DNA of 64,000 nt from Chitinophaga jiangningensis (GCF_900142605.1 NZ_FRBL01000007.1:310001-374000), one strand, 5' to 3'. Positions 1 to 7,459 are shown, counted from the first letter of the stretch. A program made the numbers and translations. Notes: a model not told the origin generated them from the sequence alone.

Positions 1-369
1 ATGCGCATCCGGCATCAGCGCCCCGGCCACCGCCACCGGCAAATGCACGGCACCAGTCATCTGCTTTACCGCACCTTCATCGATAAACGAGGCTCCGTAA
101 ACGGTATAAGGCACCGCCTCTTCCTTTAAAGGAATAATAGCAGGCTTCTCCACTTCCTCCTGGTACAGTTTCACTGCAATCTTATCCAGCAAGGCATGCT
201 CCAGATAATCCTGCGGCGCTGCCAACACCTGCAACAGCAGTTCCCGCACCTCATCTTCTGTGGAATGTTTATAGTTAGTATTGATAACGCTCATGGCTAC
301 ACTGATAACGGGCCCCTGCGGGTAACCAATACCTAATAGCCATTTTCCGTTGATTTTAAATTTTGCCAT
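1..369 (-). CDS. rtcB: RtcB-family RNA ligase, N-terminal part only
   Basis: The 123 codons from the ATG at 369 run off the left edge, so only the N-terminal part is present. The protein begins MAKFKINGKWLLGIGYPQG, and the last visible residues, GALMPDAH, match the metal-site motif of RtcB ligases, in which the Asp helps bind Mn2+. RtcB joins 3'-phosphate or 2',3'-cyclic-phosphate RNA ends to 5'-OH ends using GTP, in tRNA splicing or repair. It starts 18 nt behind the AAA ATPase stop, so the two are probably co-transcribed. No RtcR-type sigma-54 activator, which controls rtcB in E. coli, is visible here. The family call is firm; the catalytic core lies outside the window. Confidence 0.88.
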   Translation of the reverse strand, partial: MAKFKINGKWLLGIGYPQGPVISVAMSVINTNYKHSTEDEVRELLLQVLAAPQDYLEHALLDKIAVKLYQEEVEKPAIIPLKEEAVPYTVYGASFIDEGAVKQMTGAVHLPVAVAGALMPDAH

Positions 370-387
370 TTTCTTAATTGAGGTTCA

Positions 388-1467
388 TTAATTAACTAAT
401 TCTTCTGCCAGCTCGCGTCGGAAGCCGATCGCACGCTGCTTTGTTTCAACCGCAGCTTCCTGCGGATTAGTGATTTCCGCCACCGTCATGGGCCTGCGGA
501 TGATCTGGTTAAAACCCAGGGAGTCAGATAAACGCTGCGCCTTTTCTACGGATAACTTACCAAATTCATACCGGGCTATCAGCCTGCCTTTGCGCAACAG
601 CGCACTGTCAACAGATCGCAGGTCACTGTTAAAGGAACAGATCAACTGTACATTCAAACAGTCAGACAGTAAGCCATCAGACAAGTTCAGCAGACTGGAT
701 ACGGATGAACTCCCCGTTATCTTCCTGTCCAATATAATGTTTTCTGCATCTTCTATCACCACCACGCAGTTCGGATTATCGATCAGCAAGTTCATAAAGG
801 AAGGACTGGTAATATTCTCTGCCATATCCGGTGATACAAACAGCACCTTCTTTTTAATCCGGCCAATCAGGTAACGCAGGTAGGTGGTCTTGCCAGTACC
901 TGGCATGCCATGCAGCAACACGATACCCTTATCTTTGTTTTTACGGAGACGCTGCTGTATCGTTTGATCCACCGCCAGGAAATCATCTTCGTAATAAAGT
1001 GACAAATCCAGTTTCGTGCGTTTCACCTCCATTGATTTCAGTGCTATTGCTCCGTCTTCCAATGTAATCAGGTTCATTTCATGTGGTTGCCTTTTGGCCT
1101 TTGCCTTCATTGGCACCACTTTGTCACTCACCATCTTTACAAATTCCTGATCCGATCCATCATGCAGTATTTCAAGGAAACTTGCTTCCCAATACAACAA
1201 TCTGTTATCTTTCAAAACATAAATTGCTTTGTAGTAATAATACTTATCCTTATCGCGGTTATAATATTTATCCTTATATACATGTAGTATTTCAGCCACA
1301 AATGTATCTTCTATCCACCCTATGACCTTATCCATATCCAGCCCGTAAATAGTGTCCATACTTGGCATCGTGTTAAAGTGATGCATGTACACACTTATTC
1401 TTTGCACAAAATCATTAGTTGGCAAATAGTAATTATTTATATCAGGGTTTCTATATGTGTTTTCCAT
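388..1467 (-). CDS. AAA family ATPase paired with rtcB
   Basis: A 359-residue protein with one AAA module in its C-terminal half: Walker A GMPGTGKT (187-194), Walker B VVVIED (235-240), sensor-1 ICSFN (276-280) and an arginine-finger-like SALLRKGRL (288-296). The module resembles Bcs1/CDC48-type remodelling ATPases. The N-terminal 150 residues match nothing I recognise and include a local repeat, KDKYYN then KDKYYY (about 65-80). There is no signal peptide or membrane segment, so it is probably cytosolic. It lies 18 nt ahead of rtcB, which suggests a role in RNA repair or in handling the ligase; that is inference. The two small-ORF/terminator modules upstream may control it. Confidence 0.85.
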   Translation of the reverse strand: MENTYRNPDINNYYLPTNDFVQRISVYMHHFNTMPSMDTIYGLDMDKVIGWIEDTFVAEILHVYKDKYYNRDKDKYYYYKAIYVLKDNRLLYWEASFLEILHDGSDQEFVKMVSDKVVPMKAKAKRQPHEMNLITLEDGAIALKSMEVKRTKLDLSLYYEDDFLAVDQTIQQRLRKNKDKGIVLLHGMPGTGKTTYLRYLIGRIKKKVLFVSPDMAENITSPSFMNLLIDNPNCVVVIEDAENIILDRKITGSSSVSSLLNLSDGLLSDCLNVQLICSFNSDLRSVDSALLRKGRLIARYEFGKLSVEKAQRLSDSLGFNQIIRRPMTVAEITNPQEAAVETKQRAIGFRRELAEELVN

Positions 1468-1480
1468 TTCGTTTATTCGT

Positions 1481-1561
1481 TTAAGTTAGATAAAGACTTA
1501 CCGGAGCTTTTTGCTCCGGCAATTCATCCTTATCATGAGTGGCCTTCACTTTTGTAGCCAC
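1481..1561 (-). CDS. possible 26-residue ORF directly upstream of the AAA ATPase
   Basis: From the GTG at 1561 the frame reads VATKVKATHDKDELPEQKAP followed by VSLYLT and stops 13 nt before the AAA ATPase start. The frame stays open seven codons further upstream to an ATT (INPINPQ). Charged, soluble composition; no known family recognised. It contains a 7-bp hairpin with a TTTTT loop on the given strand (1501-1519). It could be a genuine small protein, a coupling ORF or chance. Confidence 0.3.
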   Translation of the reverse strand: MATKVKATHDKDELPEQKAPVSLYLT

Positions 1562-1691
1562 CTGGGGGTTAATTGGGTTAATTCAAACAGAGACGAAAAA
1601 AGAATATTTTTAAAGCAGCTACAAAATGTAAGGCAGGGCAGGAATACCCCGCCATTACAGTGTTATGTACCTCCTCAATAAGTCAGTTAAA

Positions 1692-1726
1692 TAAAAAAAC
1701 CCGGTCCGTTTTACACGGACCGGGTT
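1692..1726 (-). terminator. intrinsic terminator T2 upstream of the AAA-rtcB genes
   Basis: Perfect 12-bp stem (1698-1709 with 1715-1726), 5-nt loop, and a run of A on the given strand (1692-1699) that becomes a U tract on the minus-strand transcript. It lies after the 44-codon small ORF and 225 bp ahead of the AAA ATPase start. Confidence 0.85.
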
Positions 1727-1745
1727 ACTAACGTTAACGCATATA

Positions 1746-1880
1746 CTACGTTAAGGCATACCTTGTCCGTTTAGCCTGCTTATGTGCAAAGCTATGTCCA
1801 AACGCTTGATGGAAGCTGCTTCCAGCTACTACCAACCATTCATGGCTCCAAAGTTTTTGTTCGATTACAGCTTTTTTCAT
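1746..1880 (-). CDS. 44-residue His-rich small ORF between two terminators
   Basis: ATG at 1880, stop TAG at 1746-1748. The peptide begins MKKAVIEQKLWSHEWLVVAG and continues SSFHQAFGHSFAHKQAKRTR then YALT. It has four His in 44 residues, all CAT codons. It lies exactly between two intrinsic terminators, as the second ORF of a leader-like RNA. No family recognised. It may be a leader peptide whose translation affects read-through into the AAA-rtcB genes, or an independent small protein. Confidence 0.4.
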   Translation of the reverse strand: MKKAVIEQKLWSHEWLVVAGSSFHQAFGHSFAHKQAKRTRYALT

Positions 1881-1894
1881 CAGCAATCAGGCAA

Positions 1895-1927
1895 TAAAAA
1901 AAGCCCGGGATTCACGGTCCCGGGCTT
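1895..1927 (-). terminator. intrinsic terminator T1 after the aromatic leader ORF
   Basis: Perfect 10-bp GC-rich stem (1901-1910 with 1918-1927), 7-nt loop and an A tract at 1895-1902 on the given strand, giving U residues on the minus-strand RNA. The stretch at 1971-1980, inside the short ORF upstream, can pair with the first stem arm over about six bases (CCGGGC with GCCCGG), so an alternative fold is possible. Confidence 0.8.
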
Positions 1928-1951
1928 CAATTATTGATACAAATATATTAT

Positions 1952-2041
1952 CTACCTGTAATAATAAAACGCCCGGAACCAGCCGCCAATCAGGACTGCG
2001 CCCTGCTCTGTGCTGTTTATAGGTGAATTAAAGCGTTTCAT
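1952..2041 (-). CDS. 29-residue leader-peptide-like ORF ending FYYYR
   Basis: ATG at 2041, stop TAG at 1952-1954. The sequence is MKRFNSPINSTEQGAVLIGG then WFRAFYYYR, so aromatic residues cluster at the C-terminus (WF, F, YYY) just before a terminator 25 nt downstream. It sits about 40 nt behind a good promoter. This is the usual layout of an amino-acid attenuator leader, but the next full genes are an AAA ATPase and rtcB rather than aromatic biosynthesis genes. Translation and function are inferred from layout only. Confidence 0.5.
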   Translation of the reverse strand: MKRFNSPINSTEQGAVLIGGWFRAFYYYR

Positions 2042-2080
2042 TTTTTTACAGTTTATTAAATTAGTAATTGTTTGACGATG

Positions 2081-2113
2081 CAAAGATAATAGTATCTATT
2101 TTGATATTGCAAA
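2081..2113 (-). promoter_or_regulatory. Bacteroidota-type promoter for the small-ORF leader RNA
   Basis: On the minus strand TTTG (2113-2110), 21 nt, then TATCTTTG (2088-2081), matching the TTTG / TAnnTTTG consensus of the primary sigma factor of this phylum. Transcription would begin about 35 nt before the FYYYR leader ORF, inside the gap after the DUF3857 gene. Confidence 0.7.
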
Positions 2114-2153
2114 TTTTTGACAAATTATTTTTTGAATATTTTTGCAACATTGT

Positions 2154-4388
2154 TTAAGCTTTTTTAAACAGCACTTTCTGACCAGTAAAATCAGCCGCTG
2201 CATCAATCATTTGTAACATACTTTTCCAGCTGTCCGCTTTTTCAAAAGCATGCTTGTAAACCTTTCTCACAGTGAGGTGCAGCTTATCACCCGTCAACTC
2301 ACCTGTAACCATAAACGAACCGCAGTCATTGTCAACTTTTCTTGATAGCTTATCCACTCCTTCCACCTTATATCCCGCAGGTACCGAGATGTCGATATTG
2401 TATTCATACGTACGTGCAAACGGTTCGTATATATCTACCTTACGTTCCCGCTGCTCAGGCTTGATCGTTAATTGTCCGCCGATTAATCTGCCCACATCCA
2501 GTATGTAACTACTGCCAGCCTTCTTCAGGAAGCCTTCCAGGCTAAACTTCGTATCATATATAAAATCCGGCTGATCGTGGCGCAGCGCCATGTTACGTAC
2601 TTTAAAAGCAACCGGTGCTTTAGGTGCTGTCTCAAATTGATCTTTCACATCACTATCAAAAGCTTCCTGTTGTTCCTTCCGCGCCTCGGCAAATGCATTG
2701 GTATATTCGTCGGCAAGCGATTTATTTTTCCTGCTGTCAGCAAATGCTTCCATAAAGGATTCTCTTACCCCCAGCGCTTTTCGCTCTGATTCATAATAAT
2801 CCTCAAACAAAAGGAGATCCCTTTGTGCAGCAGTGCGTAATGCTCCTTTAACCGTTGTGGTTCTGTCTACAAGCAGCTGTTCCATCTTATTATCCAGGGA
2901 GATGGCATACTGCTCCTGACGAATATTTTCTTCGGGCTTGCTGTAAGGAATTTTCACCTTGCTGGCAAATGGTGGATCATTCTTCCGCTGAGCGCCGCCC
3001 ACGACGTCCGTCACATGCGCATCCTGCCCCTCATAATCAGTAGAAAAATTATTGCAGTGCGAAAACACCCCGGCAGATGACATGTACACCGGCTTCGCAG
3101 TTCTTGTCTTTAATATAAACTCAAAATCAGTCGCATCCAGCAGCTCTCCGCTTTCAGGGCCGTAGCGGTTGGTAGCCAGCACCACATCACTTTTTATATC
3201 CAGCTCACGCAGGGTAAACGCCAGTAAGCTGATAAACAGCATATTGTTCGACTCATGCATATTTCTGGCAAGCCCAACATTAATGCGACTTTGGGGCAAT
3301 ACCCTGTAAAACACCATGTATCGCATAGCATAATAAACATAGTAAGGAATACTATCTTTATTTAATTTCTCATTATCACGCTGATAGATCTTAATCATAT
3401 CACGAACAGCATCTACATATTCAACCGGTCCACGACTACCTGCGTACCTATACGCTTCCTTCGCCAGTATTTCAGAGCTGTTAATAACATCTCCATCTTT
3501 AATATTTCTGCTGTACCCACCTGGAGGCACCAGCAGTCCGAAGCCATAAGAATATCCTCCATAGTTAATGTTCATGCGAATGTTGGGAATCTGCCTGTAG
3601 GGCGACATCCAAAGCTGCGTAGGCAAAGCAGGCAGGTCAGAAACCACCAGGTCAAAGGTAGTTTCACCAGGCCGCTTCAGAATAGCAAAATCAGGTGCAC
3701 CATTTGCCGTGGTGTATCTTATCGCAAACTTATCACTGATTTCAGTATGCACACTATATCGCTTAATTGGCTTATCATCTCCCAAAACAAACATTTGCTT
3801 ATCTATACTTTCGCCGGTAGCCTTCATTTCTTCTACCAATACAAAATAGTCGATGATATCTCCTACCTGCAGATCCGGGATAGCCAGTTTGCTTTTCTTC
3901 TTTTTATCTGCATCTTCTTCTGTTACTAATTCGTCATCCACTTGAATTTCTTTGATAGTTCCATCCGGCTTAATAATTCTTACGCCGATGATGGTAGTGG
4001 CCTTTGCCCTGAAACCGTTGAGGGTTCTGAATTTATTAAAACTAATCTGGGAGTATTCTTCCAACGCCACCTTGTCGTTAATCTTTACCATTTCACGAAC
4101 CGTAGTACCGTAATAAAAGTCACGTTTCACATAAAATTTAATCAGGCTGGTATTCACATCTTTTGTGCTGAGTAATTTCACATCAATATGTTTGGCCAGC
4201 ACTACAGCCGATTGCTTCGTATCAATTTTCGAGAGGTCGGGGTTGTTGAAGGCAGCGATATCCCAGCCCCAGACTTCTGCCCGTGCGGCCTCGGCGCGGG
4301 CATTGTATTTCTCGGTTACTTTCCTGCTTTGGGCAACTGCCAGTGCCGACAGCAGTATACAGCACAGAGATAAGGTAAATAGTCGCAT
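2154..4388 (-). CDS. exported DUF3857 protein with degenerate transglutaminase-like fold
   Basis: 744 residues with a signal peptide (MRLFTLSLCCILLSALAVAQ). Residues about 60-260 look like DUF3857, and 310-440 align with the transglutaminase-like core of the upstream neighbour. Where that neighbour has YGDCKGMANL, this protein has MHESNNMLFI, so the nucleophile is Ser380; its His and Asp positions also appear replaced (DFEFIL, YMSSAG). It is therefore probably a non-catalytic relative. It starts 13 nt after its paralogue, so they form one operon. Periplasmic or surface location is inferred; the substrate or partner is unknown. Confidence 0.8.
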   Translation of the reverse strand: MRLFTLSLCCILLSALAVAQSRKVTEKYNARAEAARAEVWGWDIAAFNNPDLSKIDTKQSAVVLAKHIDVKLLSTKDVNTSLIKFYVKRDFYYGTTVREMVKINDKVALEEYSQISFNKFRTLNGFRAKATTIIGVRIIKPDGTIKEIQVDDELVTEEDADKKKKSKLAIPDLQVGDIIDYFVLVEEMKATGESIDKQMFVLGDDKPIKRYSVHTEISDKFAIRYTTANGAPDFAILKRPGETTFDLVVSDLPALPTQLWMSPYRQIPNIRMNINYGGYSYGFGLLVPPGGYSRNIKDGDVINSSEILAKEAYRYAGSRGPVEYVDAVRDMIKIYQRDNEKLNKDSIPYYVYYAMRYMVFYRVLPQSRINVGLARNMHESNNMLFISLLAFTLRELDIKSDVVLATNRYGPESGELLDATDFEFILKTRTAKPVYMSSAGVFSHCNNFSTDYEGQDAHVTDVVGGAQRKNDPPFASKVKIPYSKPEENIRQEQYAISLDNKMEQLLVDRTTTVKGALRTAAQRDLLLFEDYYESERKALGVRESFMEAFADSRKNKSLADEYTNAFAEARKEQQEAFDSDVKDQFETAPKAPVAFKVRNMALRHDQPDFIYDTKFSLEGFLKKAGSSYILDVGRLIGGQLTIKPEQRERKVDIYEPFARTYEYNIDISVPAGYKVEGVDKLSRKVDNDCGSFMVTGELTGDKLHLTVRKVYKHAFEKADSWKSMLQMIDAAADFTGQKVLFKKA

Positions 4389-4401
4389 AGTAAAGGGAAT
4401 A

Positions 4402-6285
4402 TTACTTTTTATTAAGGGTTACTTGTTCCAGGTAGGCTTTGTTTAGCAATTGAACATCCTCGTTCCATTGTTTGAATGCTGATTTGGCCAGCCAGTTATT
4501 ACGGATGATGATCTCCTTTTGATAAATCACCTTTGATCCGGTTTGTTTATAGGTGAGATGAAATGCATATCCGTCGCGGTCTACATTTAAATTGGCCGGT
4601 AATTCTGCTTTATAACCTGCCGGTATATCCAGGTCAGTTTCATGACGCACATGATGCTTGAAGCTAAAGAGGTAATCAGCACGACGTTTAGTGGTATCAA
4701 TGGTGAAATCGCTCAGCTCTTTACGGAAGTCCATTTCAATAAACATATCATCCCCAAAGCCGGCTACGGCATCCTGGTAGCGGAGGTCGTAGTTGATACT
4801 CAGCTGCTGGTTCCAGTTATTAACATCCGAAGTTTTCAGATTGGTGATACCATACTTATCGTTATCGTCATTCAGGAAGCGGAGCATGGCATCATTGATT
4901 TTTTCCTTACGCGTGCCGTTTACCCGGTTGAGCAGGTATTCCTTGCTTTCTCCTTCCCAGAGGTGCTGCACCGTGCCTACGAGGGCATTGCCATCTACCC
5001 GAAGGGTACGTTTTTCGACCTCAGTATTTTGGGTATACTTACAGTCAGGGATACGGTCAAGGATATACGATTTATCATTTTCGATCATCACCTGCCGGTT
5101 TTGGATCCTTTGAGCATATTGGTTAAAACCGATGTAAGTTTCGGTGGCATCTATAAAGTATCGTTTGCCTTTGTAATTCAGCGCACAAATCATGTGGTTA
5201 TCCACAGCCATACTGGGGGTGGAATAATCATACGCGATGTGATCTGTTCCTATCCAGCAAAGGCGGGCATCAAAACCCAAGGCTTTCAGCAGTCCGCGGG
5301 TGAGGTTGGCCATGCCTTTACAATCGCCGTATTTATGCTGCAGTACCGACTGTGCGGCCTCCGGTTTAAAGCCGGCAATCCCATCTTCAAAAGCGATATA
5401 CCGGATATTATCCTGTACCCACTGGTATACGGCAACAATCTTAGCGGTGTCGCTGGAAATGCCTTTAGTAATTTCCAGGGCTTTTTGTTTGATAATGGCC
5501 TCATCATCACCGATTTGTTGTACCAGGGAATGGTACCAGGCGTACAGGTCTTCGGTTTTATTGAAGTAGGTTTGTGTGCCTTTGGAGGTGGTGGCTGATT
5601 TAGGGAGCATTAACAGGTGCGGATATACGTAGGACGGACCTGGTGCCTGTGCATCATTTTCCCTGGCTGCCAGGTTAGTGGCCGTGTAGGTGTATATATC
5701 CGCATCTTTCTTGTTGTCGTAAGTTTTATCCAGGGAGATGTTATGGCCGCCAAAGTTCATTTCCTTAATTTCTATCTTCATCCAGCGAGGCACCACTACC
5801 GCAATTACTTTAGAATGAACCGGATAGGGCTCAGAAAAGTAAATGCTGGTCAGGTACCTGGGATCGAGGAAACTTTTTTCCAGTTCCACCCTGGTTTCCA
5901 CTCCTTTTTTTATCAAGTCCAGTTGGAGCCCGCATATTTTAGCGTCGGAATAAAAGATGTTGTCGATGCTGTAGTTGGCAAAAATCGGCTTCACCTCTTT
6001 TCTCCGGTCGTTGTCCACATACACCCTTACGTCCTCTATTTTACTCTTATCATCATAAAATTCTGCGAAGGGAATGGTAGTTCTGTATTGTTCGCATACG
6101 TAGGCTGCTTTCAGCGACTGCTGTATGTTTACAGGGTTTGCTGCATCGTTGGCGGCTACAAACTCGTAGCGTTCTTCCTGGGACCGTATGACCACGTTTT
6201 TGTCGGTATTATTTTGGGCATAGCTGGTAAGGTTGCTAAGCAATATGCTATAGCAAAGGCATAGGTATTGACAGATTTTGGCCAT
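4402..6285 (-). CDS. exported DUF3857 / transglutaminase-like protein with intact triad
   Basis: 627 residues with an N-terminal signal sequence (about 1-23). DUF3857 spans roughly 30-230 and a transglutaminase-like core 270-390. The core keeps a Cys-His-Asp triad: C322 in YGDCKG, H364 in DNHMIC and D379 in FIDAT. The family comprises papain-fold cysteine enzymes (protein cross-linking or peptidase) common in exported Bacteroidota proteins; the actual reaction here is unknown. It is the first gene of a two-gene operon with a catalytically degenerate paralogue 13 nt downstream, a layout suggestive of an enzyme and pseudoenzyme pair. Confidence 0.85.
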   Translation of the reverse strand: MAKICQYLCLCYSILLSNLTSYAQNNTDKNVVIRSQEERYEFVAANDAANPVNIQQSLKAAYVCEQYRTTIPFAEFYDDKSKIEDVRVYVDNDRRKEVKPIFANYSIDNIFYSDAKICGLQLDLIKKGVETRVELEKSFLDPRYLTSIYFSEPYPVHSKVIAVVVPRWMKIEIKEMNFGGHNISLDKTYDNKKDADIYTYTATNLAARENDAQAPGPSYVYPHLLMLPKSATTSKGTQTYFNKTEDLYAWYHSLVQQIGDDEAIIKQKALEITKGISSDTAKIVAVYQWVQDNIRYIAFEDGIAGFKPEAAQSVLQHKYGDCKGMANLTRGLLKALGFDARLCWIGTDHIAYDYSTPSMAVDNHMICALNYKGKRYFIDATETYIGFNQYAQRIQNRQVMIENDKSYILDRIPDCKYTQNTEVEKRTLRVDGNALVGTVQHLWEGESKEYLLNRVNGTRKEKINDAMLRFLNDDNDKYGITNLKTSDVNNWNQQLSINYDLRYQDAVAGFGDDMFIEMDFRKELSDFTIDTTKRRADYLFSFKHHVRHETDLDIPAGYKAELPANLNVDRDGYAFHLTYKQTGSKVIYQKEIIIRNNWLAKSAFKQWNEDVQLLNKAYLEQVTLNKK

Positions 6286-6340
6286 AAGGGTTACTGATTA
6301 CCGTTTAAATATATAAAAATATTTCATGTGTCAAGTAACA

Positions 6341-6368
6341 AAAAAAGCCGGCAGATTTACTACCGGCT
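6341..6368 (-). terminator. intrinsic terminator after the DinB-fold gene
   Basis: An 8-bp stem (6346-6353 with 6361-6368, one G-U pair) preceded on the given strand by six A, i.e. a U tract on the minus-strand RNA. It lies 58 nt after the DinB-fold stop codon. Confidence 0.7.
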
Positions 6369-6426
6369 ATAATCAGCATACCAGGGAATTAACAATAATA
6401 GATGACCTGATTGGTCGACCTAAAAG

Positions 6427-6993
6427 TTATATGAATACCGCGTCTTCTTCGAACTGCTTTTCCAGTCGTTGCATTTGATGGATATGGCGTTCGATGTGCT
6501 TGGTAAGGAAATAGATGTATTGGTAAATATCCAGTTTGCCCAGGTGGTTTACGGACATGTTGGTAAACACGAGGGTTCCTTCACCGTTTTTGAGCAGGGA
6601 TACATTGTACCAGCATTGTGCGTATTGCTGTTTGAGTGTTGCTTTAATTTCCGCGAGGCTTTTAAGGCCTTCTGGCTCCATATGTTCGGGTCTTACCCAT
6701 CCGAATGATTTGCTGCTGATCACATCGATCTGAGCAAACTTATCTTCATAATCGGCGGGCACTACAACAGTATGGCCGTTACGTTTACGGTCCAGTGCGC
6801 GGCGTGTAGCCTTGTTAATAATGAGCAGCAGGAAATAGTTGGTTAACGTGATGTGTTCCAATACTTCTCTGATGCTCCATTGGTCGGCTTCCGGTTTAAA
6901 GTCCAGCACGGCAGGATCTTTTTCAAACCATTGGTCTAACTCCCTGAAATTGGTGAGTAAAGCCTCTCTTACTACTTGGATTACGTTCCTCAT
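6427..6993 (-). CDS. DinB/YfiT-fold protein
   Basis: 188 residues with the DinB_2 four-helix layout: an N-terminal helix containing WSIREVLEHITL, whose His is a usual metal ligand, and a C-terminal helix LTKHIERHIHQMQRLEKQ supplying the other His residues. Members of this superfamily are metal-dependent, often thiol-dependent S-transferases (bacillithiol or mycothiol), though many have no known reaction. No signal peptide. The region upstream carries Cys-rich leader-like ORFs and terminators, which would fit thiol-linked control if this is a thiol transferase. Family call firm, reaction unknown. Confidence 0.8.
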   Translation of the reverse strand: MRNVIQVVREALLTNFRELDQWFEKDPAVLDFKPEADQWSIREVLEHITLTNYFLLLIINKATRRALDRKRNGHTVVVPADYEDKFAQIDVISSKSFGWVRPEHMEPEGLKSLAEIKATLKQQYAQCWYNVSLLKNGEGTLVFTNMSVNHLGKLDIYQYIYFLTKHIERHIHQMQRLEKQFEEDAVFI

Positions 6994-7086
6994 GGTGTTT
7001 CGTTTTTGGGGTTATGTACATTCCCGGCTTTCAAGGTCCCGCACATAACATTTACTAAAATTGTGTTTCGGTTTTGCCAATGGCAT

Positions 7087-7118
7087 AAAAAAAGGCCCGG
7101 CTAAATACGAGCCAGGCC
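7087..7118 (-). terminator. intrinsic terminator upstream of the DinB-fold gene
   Basis: A 9-bp stem (7094-7102 with 7110-7118, one G-U pair), 7-nt loop and an A tract at 7087-7093 that gives seven U on the minus-strand RNA. It follows the 38-codon small ORF by about 25 nt. Confidence 0.8.
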
Positions 7119-7143
7119 AAATAATGTAAGGGTGCTTACAAAA

Positions 7144-7260
7144 TTACATACGAGGTCCGTATGGCTTTTTTAAGGCAAAGCCATCCTGCTTGCAACACGC
7201 TCGTTGCGCGGTGCAATGTTTATGTTTAGTTATCTCTTGAATCTTTTTCAATGTCGTCAT
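7144..7260 (-). CDS. 38-residue Cys-containing small ORF between two terminators
   Basis: ATG at 7260, stop TAA at 7144-7146. The peptide begins MTTLKKIQEITKHKHCTAQR and continues ACCKQDGFALKKPYGPRM. It shares the string RACC with the 9-residue ORF just upstream and is bounded by two terminators. Its 3' part can form local hairpins, for example ATACG/CGTAT. No family recognised. It is a candidate second leader peptide or independent small protein. Confidence 0.4.
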   Translation of the reverse strand: MTTLKKIQEITKHKHCTAQRACCKQDGFALKKPYGPRM

Positions 7261-7280
7261 CTCTGGCTGCTTCAAAAGCA

Positions 7281-7310
7281 AAAGGTCCCGCGATTTACTG
7301 CGGGACCTTT
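7281..7310 (-). terminator. terminator-like hairpin after the Cys leader ORF
   Basis: Perfect 11-bp stem (7281-7291 with 7300-7310) with an 8-nt loop. On the minus strand it is followed by a T-rich stretch (TTTTGCTTTTG), a moderate U tract. The GCGGG at codons 2-4 of the short ORF upstream can pair with the CCCGC of its first arm. Confidence 0.65.
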
Positions 7311-7339
7311 GTTTATATCGTTTGATAACTTTTCTATCG

Positions 7340-7369
7340 TTAACAATCGGTGCAACATGCCCGCATCAT
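7340..7369 (-). CDS. nine-residue Cys-rich leader-like ORF MMRACCTDC
   Basis: ATG ATG at 7369-7364 and TAA at 7340-7342 encode MMRACCTDC: three Cys in nine residues. It lies about 80 nt behind a -7 box and 30 nt ahead of a terminator hairpin, the layout of a cysteine attenuator leader such as the polycysteine leader peptides of actinobacteria. The frame is open further upstream to a GTG at about 7432, so the true peptide could be longer. Inferred from layout only. Confidence 0.45.
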   Translation of the reverse strand: MMRACCTDC

Positions 7370-7451
7370 ACCCTTGACCTGCTTTTGCTTGCAGGCCGGC
7401 GCGATGATCTTATATGTTGATAAAAGTTGCACGAGTTATGTTCAATTGAAA

Positions 7452-7459
7452 CAAAGATA
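7452..7459 (-). promoter_or_regulatory. Bacteroidota -7 box for the Cys-leader RNA
   Basis: TATCTTTG on the minus strand (7459-7452), a full match to TAnnTTTG. No clean TTTG lies at the -33 position; the nearest candidate is TATG 18 nt upstream. A start here gives a leader of about 80 nt before MMRACCTDC. Confidence 0.55.

Larger units (their letters stand above)
1468..2153. other. 686-bp intergenic region with leader-like small ORFs and hairpins
   Basis: Read on the minus strand it holds, in order: a Bacteroidota-type promoter (2113-2081), a 29-codon ORF ending FYYYR (2041-1952), a terminator hairpin (1927-1895), a 44-codon His-rich ORF (1880-1746), a second terminator (1726-1692), and a possible 26-codon ORF (1561-1481) ending 13 nt before the AAA ATPase. 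A further reading frame beginning MAGYSCPALHF starts near 1643 and is 25 codons long, but it has no support beyond being open. See the separate entries. Confidence 0.6.

Noticed and set aside
1236..1285. Local repeat in the AAA ATPase gene (KDKYYN, KDKYYY)
   Set aside because: Too short and imperfect to count as a repeat element; it is in frame and probably a small duplication.
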